Under the pieces are notes generated by a model, which had not been told where the DNA came from, did no database searches, and was given only the letters and a program-made list of their open reading frames with translations. Below, piece by piece: positions 43,193 to 50,987 of a stretch of 64,000 nucleotides of DNA (position 1 is its first letter; the number at the start of each line of letters is the position of its first letter). Position numbers and translations under genes: made by a program. The stretch comes from Brevibacterium aurantiacum (lineage in GTDB: Bacteria > Actinomycetota > Actinomycetes > Actinomycetales > Brevibacteriaceae). The DNA lies in contig NZ_FXZB01000004.1 of assembly GCF_900169065.1 (NCBI RefSeq), forward strand, positions 62,001 to 126,000, in the 5' to 3' direction.

Positions 43193-44215
43193 GTGAATGA
43201 ACTACAGCGCGAATATTACGCCTTCATCAACAACATGGACGTCCGCCTCGGCGCGTTCGTCCTCGCCGACCTGCCCGAGACCTTCGACAAGGAAGACGGG
43301 GAGACGGTGAAGTTCCCCAAGGACTTCGGCCCCAAATCCCTGCCGATGCTCGAACTCTTCGTCCTCTCCCGCTTCCCCACTCCCGACGATGTGATCGACC
43401 CGGAGAACCGCCGATTCGTCGAAGGCCTCATCCGCTACCTCGGCGAGACCTATCTCCGTGCGATCGGCGGAGCCTGGGACCACGACGAAGAGACCGGAAA
43501 CGGGATGCCGTTCATCCGTCCGGATACCGAGGAAGGGCCGCTGAAGGGTGAGCCCATCCCGATTCTGGCGATCATCCTCGCCGCGGTCGACGCCCGTACT
43601 GCCGAGGTCTTCACGGCAGTCCTGAGCAAGGCTCGCGAGAATCTCGGCGGTGACGGTGAGCCGAAGCGCAGCTGCACCGGTCTGGCGATGGGGATGCTCA
43701 CGGCTGAGAACTCCAGCGAGGAAGAGGTCGAGTTCCTCACCCGCTTCATCGGCACCGTGGAACCGGGCATCGCCGCCTGGACCCAGGAACAGGCCGACCC
43801 GTCCTCGTGGGAGTTCGGGCGCGAGGCGCTGGTGCGCTTGGGCAAGCAGCTCAAGGCCCGCTACGACTCGCGTGACGAGATGATGACGGAAGAGGAGACC
43901 GAGTTCGTCGCCGGAGCGATGCGCTTCATCGGTGAGACGATTCGGCGCATCGGCTTCGGACAGTGGCGCTACGGTGCCGACCTCGAACCCGATGATCCCC
44001 GCAGCAGGCAGCCCTTTGTGCGTTTCCGCGTCGGCGACCAAAACCTCGACATGGTGCCCTGGCGCTTAGCCCAGACGGCGCTTGAGGATTCGAACTCGAT
44101 CGCCTCGGGCCTCGACACCATCATCTCGATGCGCGAAGAGGAAGCCGCGAACGAAGCAGCCGCCGAGGGTGACGGCGCCAAGTCAGACGACGCTGAGCCA
44201 GACGGCACCAAGTAA
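43193..44215 (+). CDS. Unknown protein with an internal duplication
   Basis: A 340-residue soluble, acidic protein. Start GTG 43193 is eight bases after AAGG; another GTG at 43184 lies inside that site. No signal peptide or membrane helix is visible. Two halves resemble each other: FVEGLIRYLGETYLRAIGGA then W and an acidic loop and PFIRPD (about residues 79-115), versus FVAGAMRFIGETIRRIGFGQ then W, an acidic loop and PFVRFR (about 240-282). This suggests a tandem domain duplication. The last 30 residues are an Asp/Glu/Ala-rich tail. I do not recognise the family. It is convergent with the C45-like gene and 90 bp downstream of the TetR gene, so co-transcription with TetR is possible but not required. 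Confidence 0.7.
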   Translation: MNELQREYYAFINNMDVRLGAFVLADLPETFDKEDGETVKFPKDFGPKSLPMLELFVLSRFPTPDDVIDPENRRFVEGLIRYLGETYLRAIGGAWDHDEETGNGMPFIRPDTEEGPLKGEPIPILAIILAAVDARTAEVFTAVLSKARENLGGDGEPKRSCTGLAMGMLTAENSSEEEVEFLTRFIGTVEPGIAAWTQEQADPSSWEFGREALVRLGKQLKARYDSRDEMMTEEETEFVAGAMRFIGETIRRIGFGQWRYGADLEPDDPRSRQPFVRFRVGDQNLDMVPWRLAQTALEDSNSIASGLDTIISMREEEAANEAAAEGDGAKSDDAEPDGTK

Positions 44216-44252
44216 GGCAGCGCCGAGACGGACAAGGCCTGAGGCTGACAGC

Positions 44253-45362
44253 TCAGAGCTGATAGCGACGGTTGCCCTGCATCCCGTCCGCCGGTGAACC
44301 CGGAGCCAGGTCTAACTGCTTGCGCTTCGGGTCGATCTGCACGGTGACCAGAGTCGCCGAGCGATCCCCATAGGTGGCACCTGGATCCGGAGTGCAGGAC
44401 ACCGGCGCCTCGCCCGGACCGGTGGTCAGAAGGTCGGTGAGGTCGGCCGTCGACTCGGGGCCGCCGGATGTTCCCACTTGCTTGGCGTAGTCCTCGAGTC
44501 GCTGCTCGAGGTGAGCGTGACGGGCACGGGAGGTCGAGGTCGCATTGAGCTCGAGGCTGCCGGGGATGAGCTCGGGGTGCAGGAAGTGATTCGTGTGCAG
44601 CAGGAATCCCGCACCGGCTCGACGCTCACGCTTCTCGGCGTTGGCGATCTCGACCTGGACCACCTCGTCGGCGGTGACGACCGTGATGATCGACGATGAT
44701 GTGGTGGGTGCCGAGTGGATGATCTCGAGCGCCTCGGCAAGAGTGCTCGCCGTCGACAGGACCCGCTCGAGGATCATGTGGATGGGCACTCCCCCGGCCC
44801 CGTCGCCCTCATGCTTGAGAATGTTGAGCAGGACGCCGACGCCTGCCTCGTTGAGTCCGATCTTGCCTGGCATCCCGTATTCGGCGATGCCCACGTGGCG
44901 CAGCTGCCCGGGCACGGCACCCACATCGTTGATGTGCCACAGTGTCGAGAAGTCGGCGGCCCAATCCCAGTTCTGTGCGGCCAGCGAGCTTCCGGGGCGG
45001 GTGAAGCTCACGGTCGAGCACTCCGTCGCCGAGGCCGGCGCCAGGGTCATGATCTCTGTGCGGGCGATGACCTCCATGAGTTCCTCGACGGGGATCTCAG
45101 CTCCCTGCGCCACGGCTGCCACCTCCTCGGCGGCCTCCGGGGACCAGGCCTGGAGACGCGCGAGACTCGACGCGGCCGCGGCACGGACATCCGCCTCGGC
45201 GATGGACAGGAATTCGAAGTAGCGCCGGTAGCCGGCGATCGCGGACTCGATGCCCGTGCGCAGCTCACGCCCGCGCTGGGTGCCGCGCCGGAGGTGGTCG
45301 GAGGCTCGGACCATGAAGGTCTCGGGCCTGACCTCGGCTGCGGGAACGTATTCGGTGCTCAT
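44253..45362 (-). CDS. C45 peptidase/acyl-coenzyme A:6-aminopenicillanic-acid acyltransferase-like protein
   Basis: A 369-residue N-terminal nucleophile hydrolase-type protein. Start ATG 45362 follows AGAGGA by seven bases and gives MSTEYVPAAEVRPETF; the open frame upstream belongs to another gene. The predicted nucleophile is Cys115 in SATECSTVSF, positioned like the self-cleaved Gly-Cys of isopenicillin N acyltransferase but preceded by Glu. Downstream, NWDWAADFSTLWHI and KIGLNEAGVGVLLNIL match the family core, followed by TNHFLHPEL. Such enzymes hydrolyse or transfer acyl groups on small amides; carcinine hydrolase and beta-alanyl-dopamine hydrolase are distant relatives. Its gene starts 34 bp after the MBL hydrolase stop, so they form an operon divergent from an APC permease. 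Confidence 0.83.
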   Translation of the reverse strand: MSTEYVPAAEVRPETFMVRASDHLRRGTQRGRELRTGIESAIAGYRRYFEFLSIAEADVRAAAASSLARLQAWSPEAAEEVAAVAQGAEIPVEELMEVIARTEIMTLAPASATECSTVSFTRPGSSLAAQNWDWAADFSTLWHINDVGAVPGQLRHVGIAEYGMPGKIGLNEAGVGVLLNILKHEGDGAGGVPIHMILERVLSTASTLAEALEIIHSAPTTSSSIITVVTADEVVQVEIANAEKRERRAGAGFLLHTNHFLHPELIPGSLELNATSTSRARHAHLEQRLEDYAKQVGTSGGPESTADLTDLLTTGPGEAPVSCTPDPGATYGDRSATLVTVQIDPKRKQLDLAPGSPADGMQGNRRYQL

Positions 45363-45396
45363 TGTCGATTCCTCTTCTCGCGCGGGCTCGTTCGTC

Positions 45397-46479
45397 TCAC
45401 GACTGCGGGACGAGTGACCCCACTCCGACGTCGATGTCCAGGTAGTGCATGTGAGCGGCCGTTTCGGCCAGGGCGGCGAACAGGTTGAAGTTGTGCAGGG
45501 AGTCGAATCCGCGCGACCAGTGCAGGCCCTGGGCGATCGAGTAGACGCTGTGATCGTCGGTGGCGTCCATGCGTTCCGTGATCTCGTCCAGACGCTGCTG
45601 GTGATGCTCGACGAGTTCGCGTCGGCGATCGTGGAGACCCTGGAAGCGGAAGCCGTGTGCGGGCAGGACCGCCACCTCGGCGTCGAGCTTACCGATCTTG
45701 TCCAGGGAACCGAGATAGTCGCCGAGGCTGTGCGTGATCGCGCCGCTGTCGAGTCCGATGTTCGGGGTGATCGTCGGGAGCACATGGTCACCGGAGAACA
45801 GCAGCTGGCCCTCGTCGCGGACGAACACCGAATGCCCGTAGGTGTGGCCAGGGGTCCACAGCGCCCGCAGCGATCCGGACTCCAGCGGCAGTTCGGAGCC
45901 GTCCTCGAGGATGTTCACGGTGTCGGGCATATTGCTCATCAGCAGTGCGAAGTCATTCTTCGACCCGGCCTCGCCCTTGCCCTTCTTGCTGCCGACCTGG
46001 AGGCTTTCGACCTCGTCCCAGCGATCCTCGGGCACTCCGTAGGCGCGGGCGATGTTGATGCTCGGGTCGACTCCGGTGCCCAGGTCCACGCTCTTGGAGA
46101 AGAACTTCTTGATCGAGCGCAGGTCCTCGCCGTGCATGGCGACCCACATGTCGGGGTTCTTGTGCAGCAGTGCCGGAACCAGCCCGATGTGGTCGCGGTG
46201 GTAGTGGGTGATCGCGATCCCGTGGACGTTCGCGACAGTGAATCCCAGGGATCCCAGCGCCGAGGTGAGCGCCAGGTACTGGTCCTTGCCATCCCAACCG
46301 GGATCGATGAGGATCAGACCCGAACCGTCGGCGACGGCGTAGCAGTAGGTGTAGACGAGCGGGTTGTTCGGGATCGGGACGGGAATCGCCCAGACACCTT
46401 CGGCAACGTTCTCCACTTCGGGCAGGACTCTGTCCTTCCACGCCTTCGACTGTGCGGAGCTGAGTGATTCGATCGCCAT
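45397..46479 (-). CDS. Metallo-beta-lactamase-fold hydrolase
   Basis: A 360-residue cytoplasmic metal-dependent hydrolase. The metal motif HYHRDH is at residues 92-97, the third-histidine region is LWTPGHTYGHSVF, the bridging Asp is in LLFSGDHVLP and the last His is in VLPAHGFRF. A C-terminal helical extension (about residues 275-360) follows, as in the subgroup with an HTH-like domain next to the MBL fold. Start ATG 46479. The long insertion between residues 130 and 190 is Lys/Gly-rich. Candidate substrates are thioesters or amides; co-transcription with a C45-type enzyme suggests a shared N-acyl or amide substrate. Confidence 0.85.
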   Translation of the reverse strand: MAIESLSSAQSKAWKDRVLPEVENVAEGVWAIPVPIPNNPLVYTYCYAVADGSGLILIDPGWDGKDQYLALTSALGSLGFTVANVHGIAITHYHRDHIGLVPALLHKNPDMWVAMHGEDLRSIKKFFSKSVDLGTGVDPSINIARAYGVPEDRWDEVESLQVGSKKGKGEAGSKNDFALLMSNMPDTVNILEDGSELPLESGSLRALWTPGHTYGHSVFVRDEGQLLFSGDHVLPTITPNIGLDSGAITHSLGDYLGSLDKIGKLDAEVAVLPAHGFRFQGLHDRRRELVEHHQQRLDEITERMDATDDHSVYSIAQGLHWSRGFDSLHNFNLFAALAETAAHMHYLDIDVGVGSLVPQS

Positions 46480-46847
46480 TGTTCGACCTTGCCTTCTCTT
46501 CGTCGAGCATCATTGCCAATGCTGATCAACCTACTCTCTTTCCACAGTCACTGAAAAGTCGTTCGATAGGCGGGACAGGGAGGAGCGGTGGGGCAGCACC
46601 ACCTCGGCGTCGGGATGGGCTTGAGGCCCTGTGTGAAGGGTCGCCCGGAAATCAGCAACCTGGGCTACTGGATTCGTTGCGAATGGCGCGATACAGGTGA
46701 AGTTATCGTTTCATTTCGTGAGAATGATTGCGTTTTCGGTTGCACACGGGATAGCATCTATGGCGCAGATCACTTCCATTCCTGTGCTCACACGGGTCCG
46801 GATCCGATCGCTGCACCATCTAGCAAGACTCATTGTGGAGGATTGAT
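46480..46847. other. Divergent intergenic region between MBL hydrolase and APC permease
   Basis: A 368-bp gene-free stretch containing one dispersed CACCTCGGCG copy (46610-46619). A possible plus-strand promoter is TTGCGT (46728-46733) and TAGCAT (46752-46757), spaced 18 bp, leading into the permease transcript. I see no obvious operator palindrome. Confidence 0.45.
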
Positions 46848-48257
46848 ATGGCCGCGTCAGGCTCACTGAAACGCAACCTCGGGCTGTGGTCCATCGTCGG
46901 GCTCGGCCTTGGATATATGACGCCGACGGTGGTCTTCGACACGTTCGGAATCGTGTCGGATGAAACCAACGGGGCGGTACCGTCGGCCTATCTCATCGCA
47001 CTCATCGTCATGGTGTTCACTGCATTCAGCTACGGCAGGATGGTCAAGGTCTTCCCCACAGCGGGTTCGGCCTATACGTACACGCGAGAGACCATGAGTC
47101 CCGGCCTCGGCTTCCTGGTCGGCTGGACCTCACTCATGGACTACCTGCTGCTGCCGATGGTCAACTGCCTCATCGCTCGGCTGTATATGGAGTCCCTGGT
47201 CCCCGACGCTCCGCCGTGGGTGTGGGTGGTCCTCTACACCGTGATCATGACCGCCATTGTTGCTGTCTCCATGCGCGGAACAGCCAACCTCAACGGTGTT
47301 CTCCTGGTCTTCGCCGTCACAATGGTGACGCTCTTCTGCATTGTCGCCGTCGTCAACCTGACCAACGGCGATGGATCCGGAATCGTCTTCAGCGCCGAAC
47401 CCTTCATGCACGAGGGCGTGCACATGTCCGCGCTGCTGACCGGCGCCACCGTCGTCTGCTTCTCCTTCATCGGCTTCGACGCCGTGACGATGTACACCAA
47501 CGAAGCCAAGCATGTGAACCTCATGCCCAAGGCGATTCTGCTGACAGTCCTCGCAGGCGGCGCCATCTTCCTCGTCGCCAGCTACTTCGCCCAGCAGCTC
47601 TTCCCCGACAATTCGCAGTTCAATGTCGTCGACGATCCGCTGCCGGAGATCGGACTCCTCACCGGCGGCCCTGTCTTCATGGGCTTCTTCCTGGCCGCTG
47701 CCTTTGCTGCCACGGTCGCCTCTGGCCTGGCCTCCCATGCCTCGGTCTCCCGCATGCTGCTGGTGATGGGACGCAACGGGGTGCTCCCGCGCAAGGCCTT
47801 CGGCTACATCCACCCGAAGGCGCACACCCCGATGTTCAACATCATCCTCGTCGGCGCGGTCTGCCTGCTGGCGATGTCGTTCAGCCTCGAGTTCATCTCC
47901 GCGCTGATCAACTTCGGGGCGCTTATCGCCTTCACCTTCGTCAACCTCACGGTCATCGCGCACTTCGCGTTCCGCACCAGGCAGGTCGTCGACGTCAAGT
48001 CAGCATTCAACTATGTGGTGCTGCCGGCCATCGGTGCGATTCTCACCGGCATTCTGTGGGTGAGCCTGCACGAGACCGCTCTCATCGGCGGAGTGGTGTG
48101 GCTGGCCATCGGCGTCATCTACCTGGCGGTGCTGACCCGCGGCTTCAAACGGACAGTCCGCAGCTTCGACGATCCTGAGGCCGATGCCGAGATGTCCGAG
48201 CCGGAGGCCAAACCAGAGGCCGAACCAGAGCCAGAGGCCAAACCAGAGTCTGTTTGA
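46848..48257 (+). CDS. APC-family permease, PuuP-like amine/amino acid importer
   Basis: A 469-residue secondary transporter with about twelve helices. Start ATG 46848 is six bases after GGAGG. The first helix has SIVGLGLGYMTPTVVFDTFG, helix 2-3 PTAGSAYTYTRETMSP, and helix 6 FSFIGFDAVTMYTNEAKHVN. These resemble putrescine importer PuuP and similar amine permeases more than classic amino acid permeases. The C-terminus is a Glu/Pro/Lys repeat tail (PEAKPEAEPEPEAKPE). Divergent from the MBL-C45 operon, it probably imports the substrate that those enzymes hydrolyse; this is inference from position. A terminator shared with tRNA-Ser follows it. Confidence 0.87.
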   Translation: MAASGSLKRNLGLWSIVGLGLGYMTPTVVFDTFGIVSDETNGAVPSAYLIALIVMVFTAFSYGRMVKVFPTAGSAYTYTRETMSPGLGFLVGWTSLMDYLLLPMVNCLIARLYMESLVPDAPPWVWVVLYTVIMTAIVAVSMRGTANLNGVLLVFAVTMVTLFCIVAVVNLTNGDGSGIVFSAEPFMHEGVHMSALLTGATVVCFSFIGFDAVTMYTNEAKHVNLMPKAILLTVLAGGAIFLVASYFAQQLFPDNSQFNVVDDPLPEIGLLTGGPVFMGFFLAAAFAATVASGLASHASVSRMLLVMGRNGVLPRKAFGYIHPKAHTPMFNIILVGAVCLLAMSFSLEFISALINFGALIAFTFVNLTVIAHFAFRTRQVVDVKSAFNYVVLPAIGAILTGILWVSLHETALIGGVVWLAIGVIYLAVLTRGFKRTVRSFDDPEADAEMSEPEAKPEAEPEPEAKPESV

Positions 48258-48274
48258 GGGTAGGGATGCGAAAA

Positions 48275-48313
48275 GCCCCCGCTCGCTATCGTTTTCACGA
48301 TGCGAACGGGGGC
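48275..48313. terminator. Bidirectional terminator between APC permease and tRNA-Ser(TGA)
   Basis: GCCCCCG (48275-48281) pairs with CGGGGGC (48307-48313), extended inward by ATCG/CGAT. A-rich on the left and followed by CTT on the right, it serves the permease gene (plus) and the tRNA (minus). Confidence 0.8.
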
Positions 48314-48323
48314 CTTCACTTTG

Positions 48324-48408
48324 CGGAAGCGGTGGGATTCGAACCCACGGTACGTTGCCGCACAATGGTTTTCAAGACCATCTCCTTCGGCCGCTCGGAC
48401 ACGCTTCC
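48324..48408 (-). tRNA. tRNA-Ser (anticodon TGA)
   Basis: An 85-nt class II tRNA on the minus strand. The acceptor stem GGAAGCG (48402-48408) pairs with 48325-48331, and the discriminator is G. The anticodon stem ATGGT/ACCAT surrounds CTTGAAA, with anticodon TGA at 48372-48374. It has a long variable arm and the T-loop GGTTCGAATCC. It reads UCN codons. Confidence 0.97.
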
Positions 48409-48510
48409 AATGGTTCGCAATGAACCACGGCCTGCTCAGCGCGAGGCTGAGCCACAACAGTTTCTCATAAACCGATTGTCTTCTGCTAATCGATTCCCGC
48501 AGGACTGGAG

Positions 48511-50766
48511 TCAGTGCTTCCCCGTGCTGGTGTCCTGATCAGAAACTTCGGTGGGCAACTGCTCAGAATCATCGGTCGCCGACTTGTCGGAACCTTCAGG
48601 CTGTGGCTTCTCGTGCTTTCCCTCCTGCACGATGTGACGACCTGTCGAATCCGAATCTTCCGCGGCGGCACCGCGGGCAGCGAAGGTCGCGGGCACGGGT
48701 GAGACGACGAATTCGTCTTCTTCGTCCTCGAACTCCTCTTCGGCCGAGTCAGCCAGTTCAGCGGGGCTCTGACGGCGAATCTTGCTCTGTCTGGAAGCAC
48801 CGACCGACGGTGCTGCCGGCTCCTGCTCGATGGTAGGGCGCGACTGAGGCTCGGCGGGCTCTGCGTCGTCCGAGGTCTCCGGCTCTACCGCGTCGTCCAC
48901 CACCGAGGTGGTGTCGGCATCCGAGGTGGTGTCGGCGTCGGTCAGAGCGTCGTCGGCTTCGACCACTACAGCAGGCTTCTCTGCTTTCTTCTTGTCAGAA
49001 TCCACAGCCTCAACCTCGGATGAAGAGTCGGAGTCGGGCTCAGCCGAATCATCGGCCTCAGCCGAGACGTCGGAAGCGACGTCGGCGGCAGCCGCAGGGG
49101 CCTGCGCAGGGACAGCTGGCGAAACAGGCTCGGATGGCGAATCAGCCTCGGCGGGGGCATCACCGGAACGAGCCGGTTTGCCTTTGAGGACGAGACTTAG
49201 GGTCGACAGCGGAACCGAGAGCCAGTTGGGCCGGTTGCGCAGCTCGGTGACGACCTCCACAAGGAGCCTGTCGATGAGGGCCGCGCGCAGCACGGGATCG
49301 CCGAGGCCCAGGCTCTCGCCCCGGGCACGGGAGTATCCGCTCAGCAGCGAGTTCTGCACCTGCGATGCCCACAGGAACTCCGGAGAGTCGTAGATGGTCC
49401 GCAGCGCGGAGGCGTCATTGCCGAAGCCGTTGACGACGAGCCCGCCGTCTTCGGATTCGAGCTCGCCGGTCCGCTGCAGGCGAGCGAAACCAGCGGCATA
49501 GTCAATACTGCGCAGCAGGGCTACGAGGTCCAGTGCCACCGGCTTGGGATCCGAGTTCGTCGAGTCCGTGAACTTCACGACCGAATAGCCGTCGGTGCCG
49601 GAACTCACCACGTGATCGAGCGTCAGCTCACCGTGGATCTTCTGCAGCACACCGATCGTCTCGAGTGACTGCAGCTTCGCGCGGTGGGCACGCAGCTCGG
49701 GCACCAGAGAGTCCAGGGCCAGCGGGGCACGGCCCAACGCCCAGTCGATGCGTTCGATCCACTTCTTGGCCAGCTGCTTCGTCGGTTCTCCACGGCCTTC
49801 GACGATGCCGAATTCGGCAGCCATGTCCGAGTGGAGTTCGCCGATGCGGCGACCCATCTCCGCGGCCTGAGCGTTGTAGGCACCGATCGAACCGGAGTCA
49901 ACGGCGCACACGATGTCGACAGCCTCGCGCCAAGCGGGTTCGGCGTCGACGTCGACATGGGACAGCAGCGCCATCGGAGCTTCCATCTCGGTGACTTCGA
50001 ACATGTCGTACCACCGGCCCGAGCCCCAGCCGATGACCTCGGGAACGCTGCGGGAGCCAGCCTCGGTGAGCAGGACTGGAATCGTCAGCGATGACGGCAT
50101 CCCGTTCTCCAGCACGCGGAAGAAGCTGAGCTCCATCGGCTCGTACTCGTCGTGGATGATGACCGTTGACTTGGAGGCACCGGCGTCGGCGACCTCGATG
50201 GGTCGGATGTCGACGGGCAGCTCTTCACGGGTATCGGCGACCAGGGCAGCCTTCGATGGCTTCGGTGGAACCACCTCGGCGGGGGAACCGCTATGGGCAG
50301 TCGATGGCGACTGGGAGGGCAGGGTGTCCCGTGTTTCTGCCTTCTCCTGGCTGTGCCGCAGGGATTCGGTGCTCAGCTGGCCGCCGTCGAAGACCTTGCG
50401 CTTGGTGATCGCGTCGGCCATGAGGTTGACGAAGACGGGGTCTGCCGCGCCGTCGTAGACGTAGACGTGGCCCAGGGCCAGGTCGTCGATCTGACCGATC
50501 AGCGACTTGCGCAGGTGCATGTCTTCGACTCCGCGCAGTGAGAGCGGAATGTTGAGCCGGCGCAGGGTCGGTCCGTCACCGACAGAGATCACGGTCACGA
50601 GGCCGGCGAAACCGCCGAGCTCCTCGGCCTTGTATACGAAGGCGCGAGCCACCGACATCGGGGTGATATCGGGGTCGGTTCCGAAGTCTGCGGCGAGCTT
50701 GGGAAACCACGACTGCCGAGGTATCCAGCCGGCTAACAGTTGCTCCAGCTCACTGCTGATGGCCAT
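48511..50766 (-). CDS. Maltokinase-like protein with degenerate active site and acidic tail
   Basis: A 751-residue protein. Residues 1-525 follow the actinobacterial maltokinase/Pep2 fold. There is an N-terminal LAGWIPRQSWFPKL and a cap domain, then a kinase-like lobe with KIHGELTLDHVV (377-387) and VALDLVALLRSIDYAAGFAR (410-429), matching the family's P-L-x-D-V-A-x-M-L-R-S-F-D-Y-A. In active maltokinases the catalytic loop reads HGDxHLGQ and the metal site DFEGEP. Here these are HGELTLDH and KFTDST, so the catalytic and metal aspartates are lost. An inserted linker (about 130-200) and a tail (530-751) rich in Glu, Asp, Ser and Pro are probably disordered. It is likely a pseudokinase or regulator of trehalose/glycogen metabolism; no GlgE or TreS genes are adjacent. 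Confidence 0.75.
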   Translation of the reverse strand: MAISSELEQLLAGWIPRQSWFPKLAADFGTDPDITPMSVARAFVYKAEELGGFAGLVTVISVGDGPTLRRLNIPLSLRGVEDMHLRKSLIGQIDDLALGHVYVYDGAADPVFVNLMADAITKRKVFDGGQLSTESLRHSQEKAETRDTLPSQSPSTAHSGSPAEVVPPKPSKAALVADTREELPVDIRPIEVADAGASKSTVIIHDEYEPMELSFFRVLENGMPSSLTIPVLLTEAGSRSVPEVIGWGSGRWYDMFEVTEMEAPMALLSHVDVDAEPAWREAVDIVCAVDSGSIGAYNAQAAEMGRRIGELHSDMAAEFGIVEGRGEPTKQLAKKWIERIDWALGRAPLALDSLVPELRAHRAKLQSLETIGVLQKIHGELTLDHVVSSGTDGYSVVKFTDSTNSDPKPVALDLVALLRSIDYAAGFARLQRTGELESEDGGLVVNGFGNDASALRTIYDSPEFLWASQVQNSLLSGYSRARGESLGLGDPVLRAALIDRLLVEVVTELRNRPNWLSVPLSTLSLVLKGKPARSGDAPAEADSPSEPVSPAVPAQAPAAAADVASDVSAEADDSAEPDSDSSSEVEAVDSDKKKAEKPAVVVEADDALTDADTTSDADTTSVVDDAVEPETSDDAEPAEPQSRPTIEQEPAAPSVGASRQSKIRRQSPAELADSAEEEFEDEEDEFVVSPVPATFAARGAAAEDSDSTGRHIVQEGKHEKPQPEGSDKSATDDSEQLPTEVSDQDTSTGKH

Positions 50767-50962
50767 GTCGCCTCCTTGAAGGAATTACGGGCATCTCCAT
50801 CCAATCATGTTACGACCTTCGCGCTGTTCAGGGCGCACCAGAAATCATCAACTCAGCGCCACTTTCCTTCCCTTCAGCGCACCAGCAGACCACTGTCCCC
50901 GTACCGGTCAGCGGCCTGCCAAGTGTCCTTATCTCGGAACGACTTGCACAAGCGCAAGACAG

Positions 50963-50987
50963 AAGGAGCACAATGGAGTCGTGTTGA
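50963..50987 (+). promoter_or_regulatory. Strong ribosome-binding site and mini-frame at the ilvA start
   Basis: AAGGAG (50963-50968) sits four bases before an ATG (50973) that opens only the peptide M-E-S-C, ending at TGA 50985-50987. The in-frame ilvA GTG is at 50981, inside this mini-frame and 12 bases from the ribosome-binding site. Re-initiation or direct use of the GTG are both possible. Confidence 0.45.

Noticed and set aside
47130-47963. Minus-strand open frame of 277 codons
   Set aside because: Antisense to the APC permease, which has clear transporter motifs; very Glu/Asp/His-rich.
13944-48408. tRNA genes as integration sites for mobile elements
   Set aside because: None of the three tRNA genes is followed by an integrase or by a duplicated 3' end; ordinary terminators follow each.
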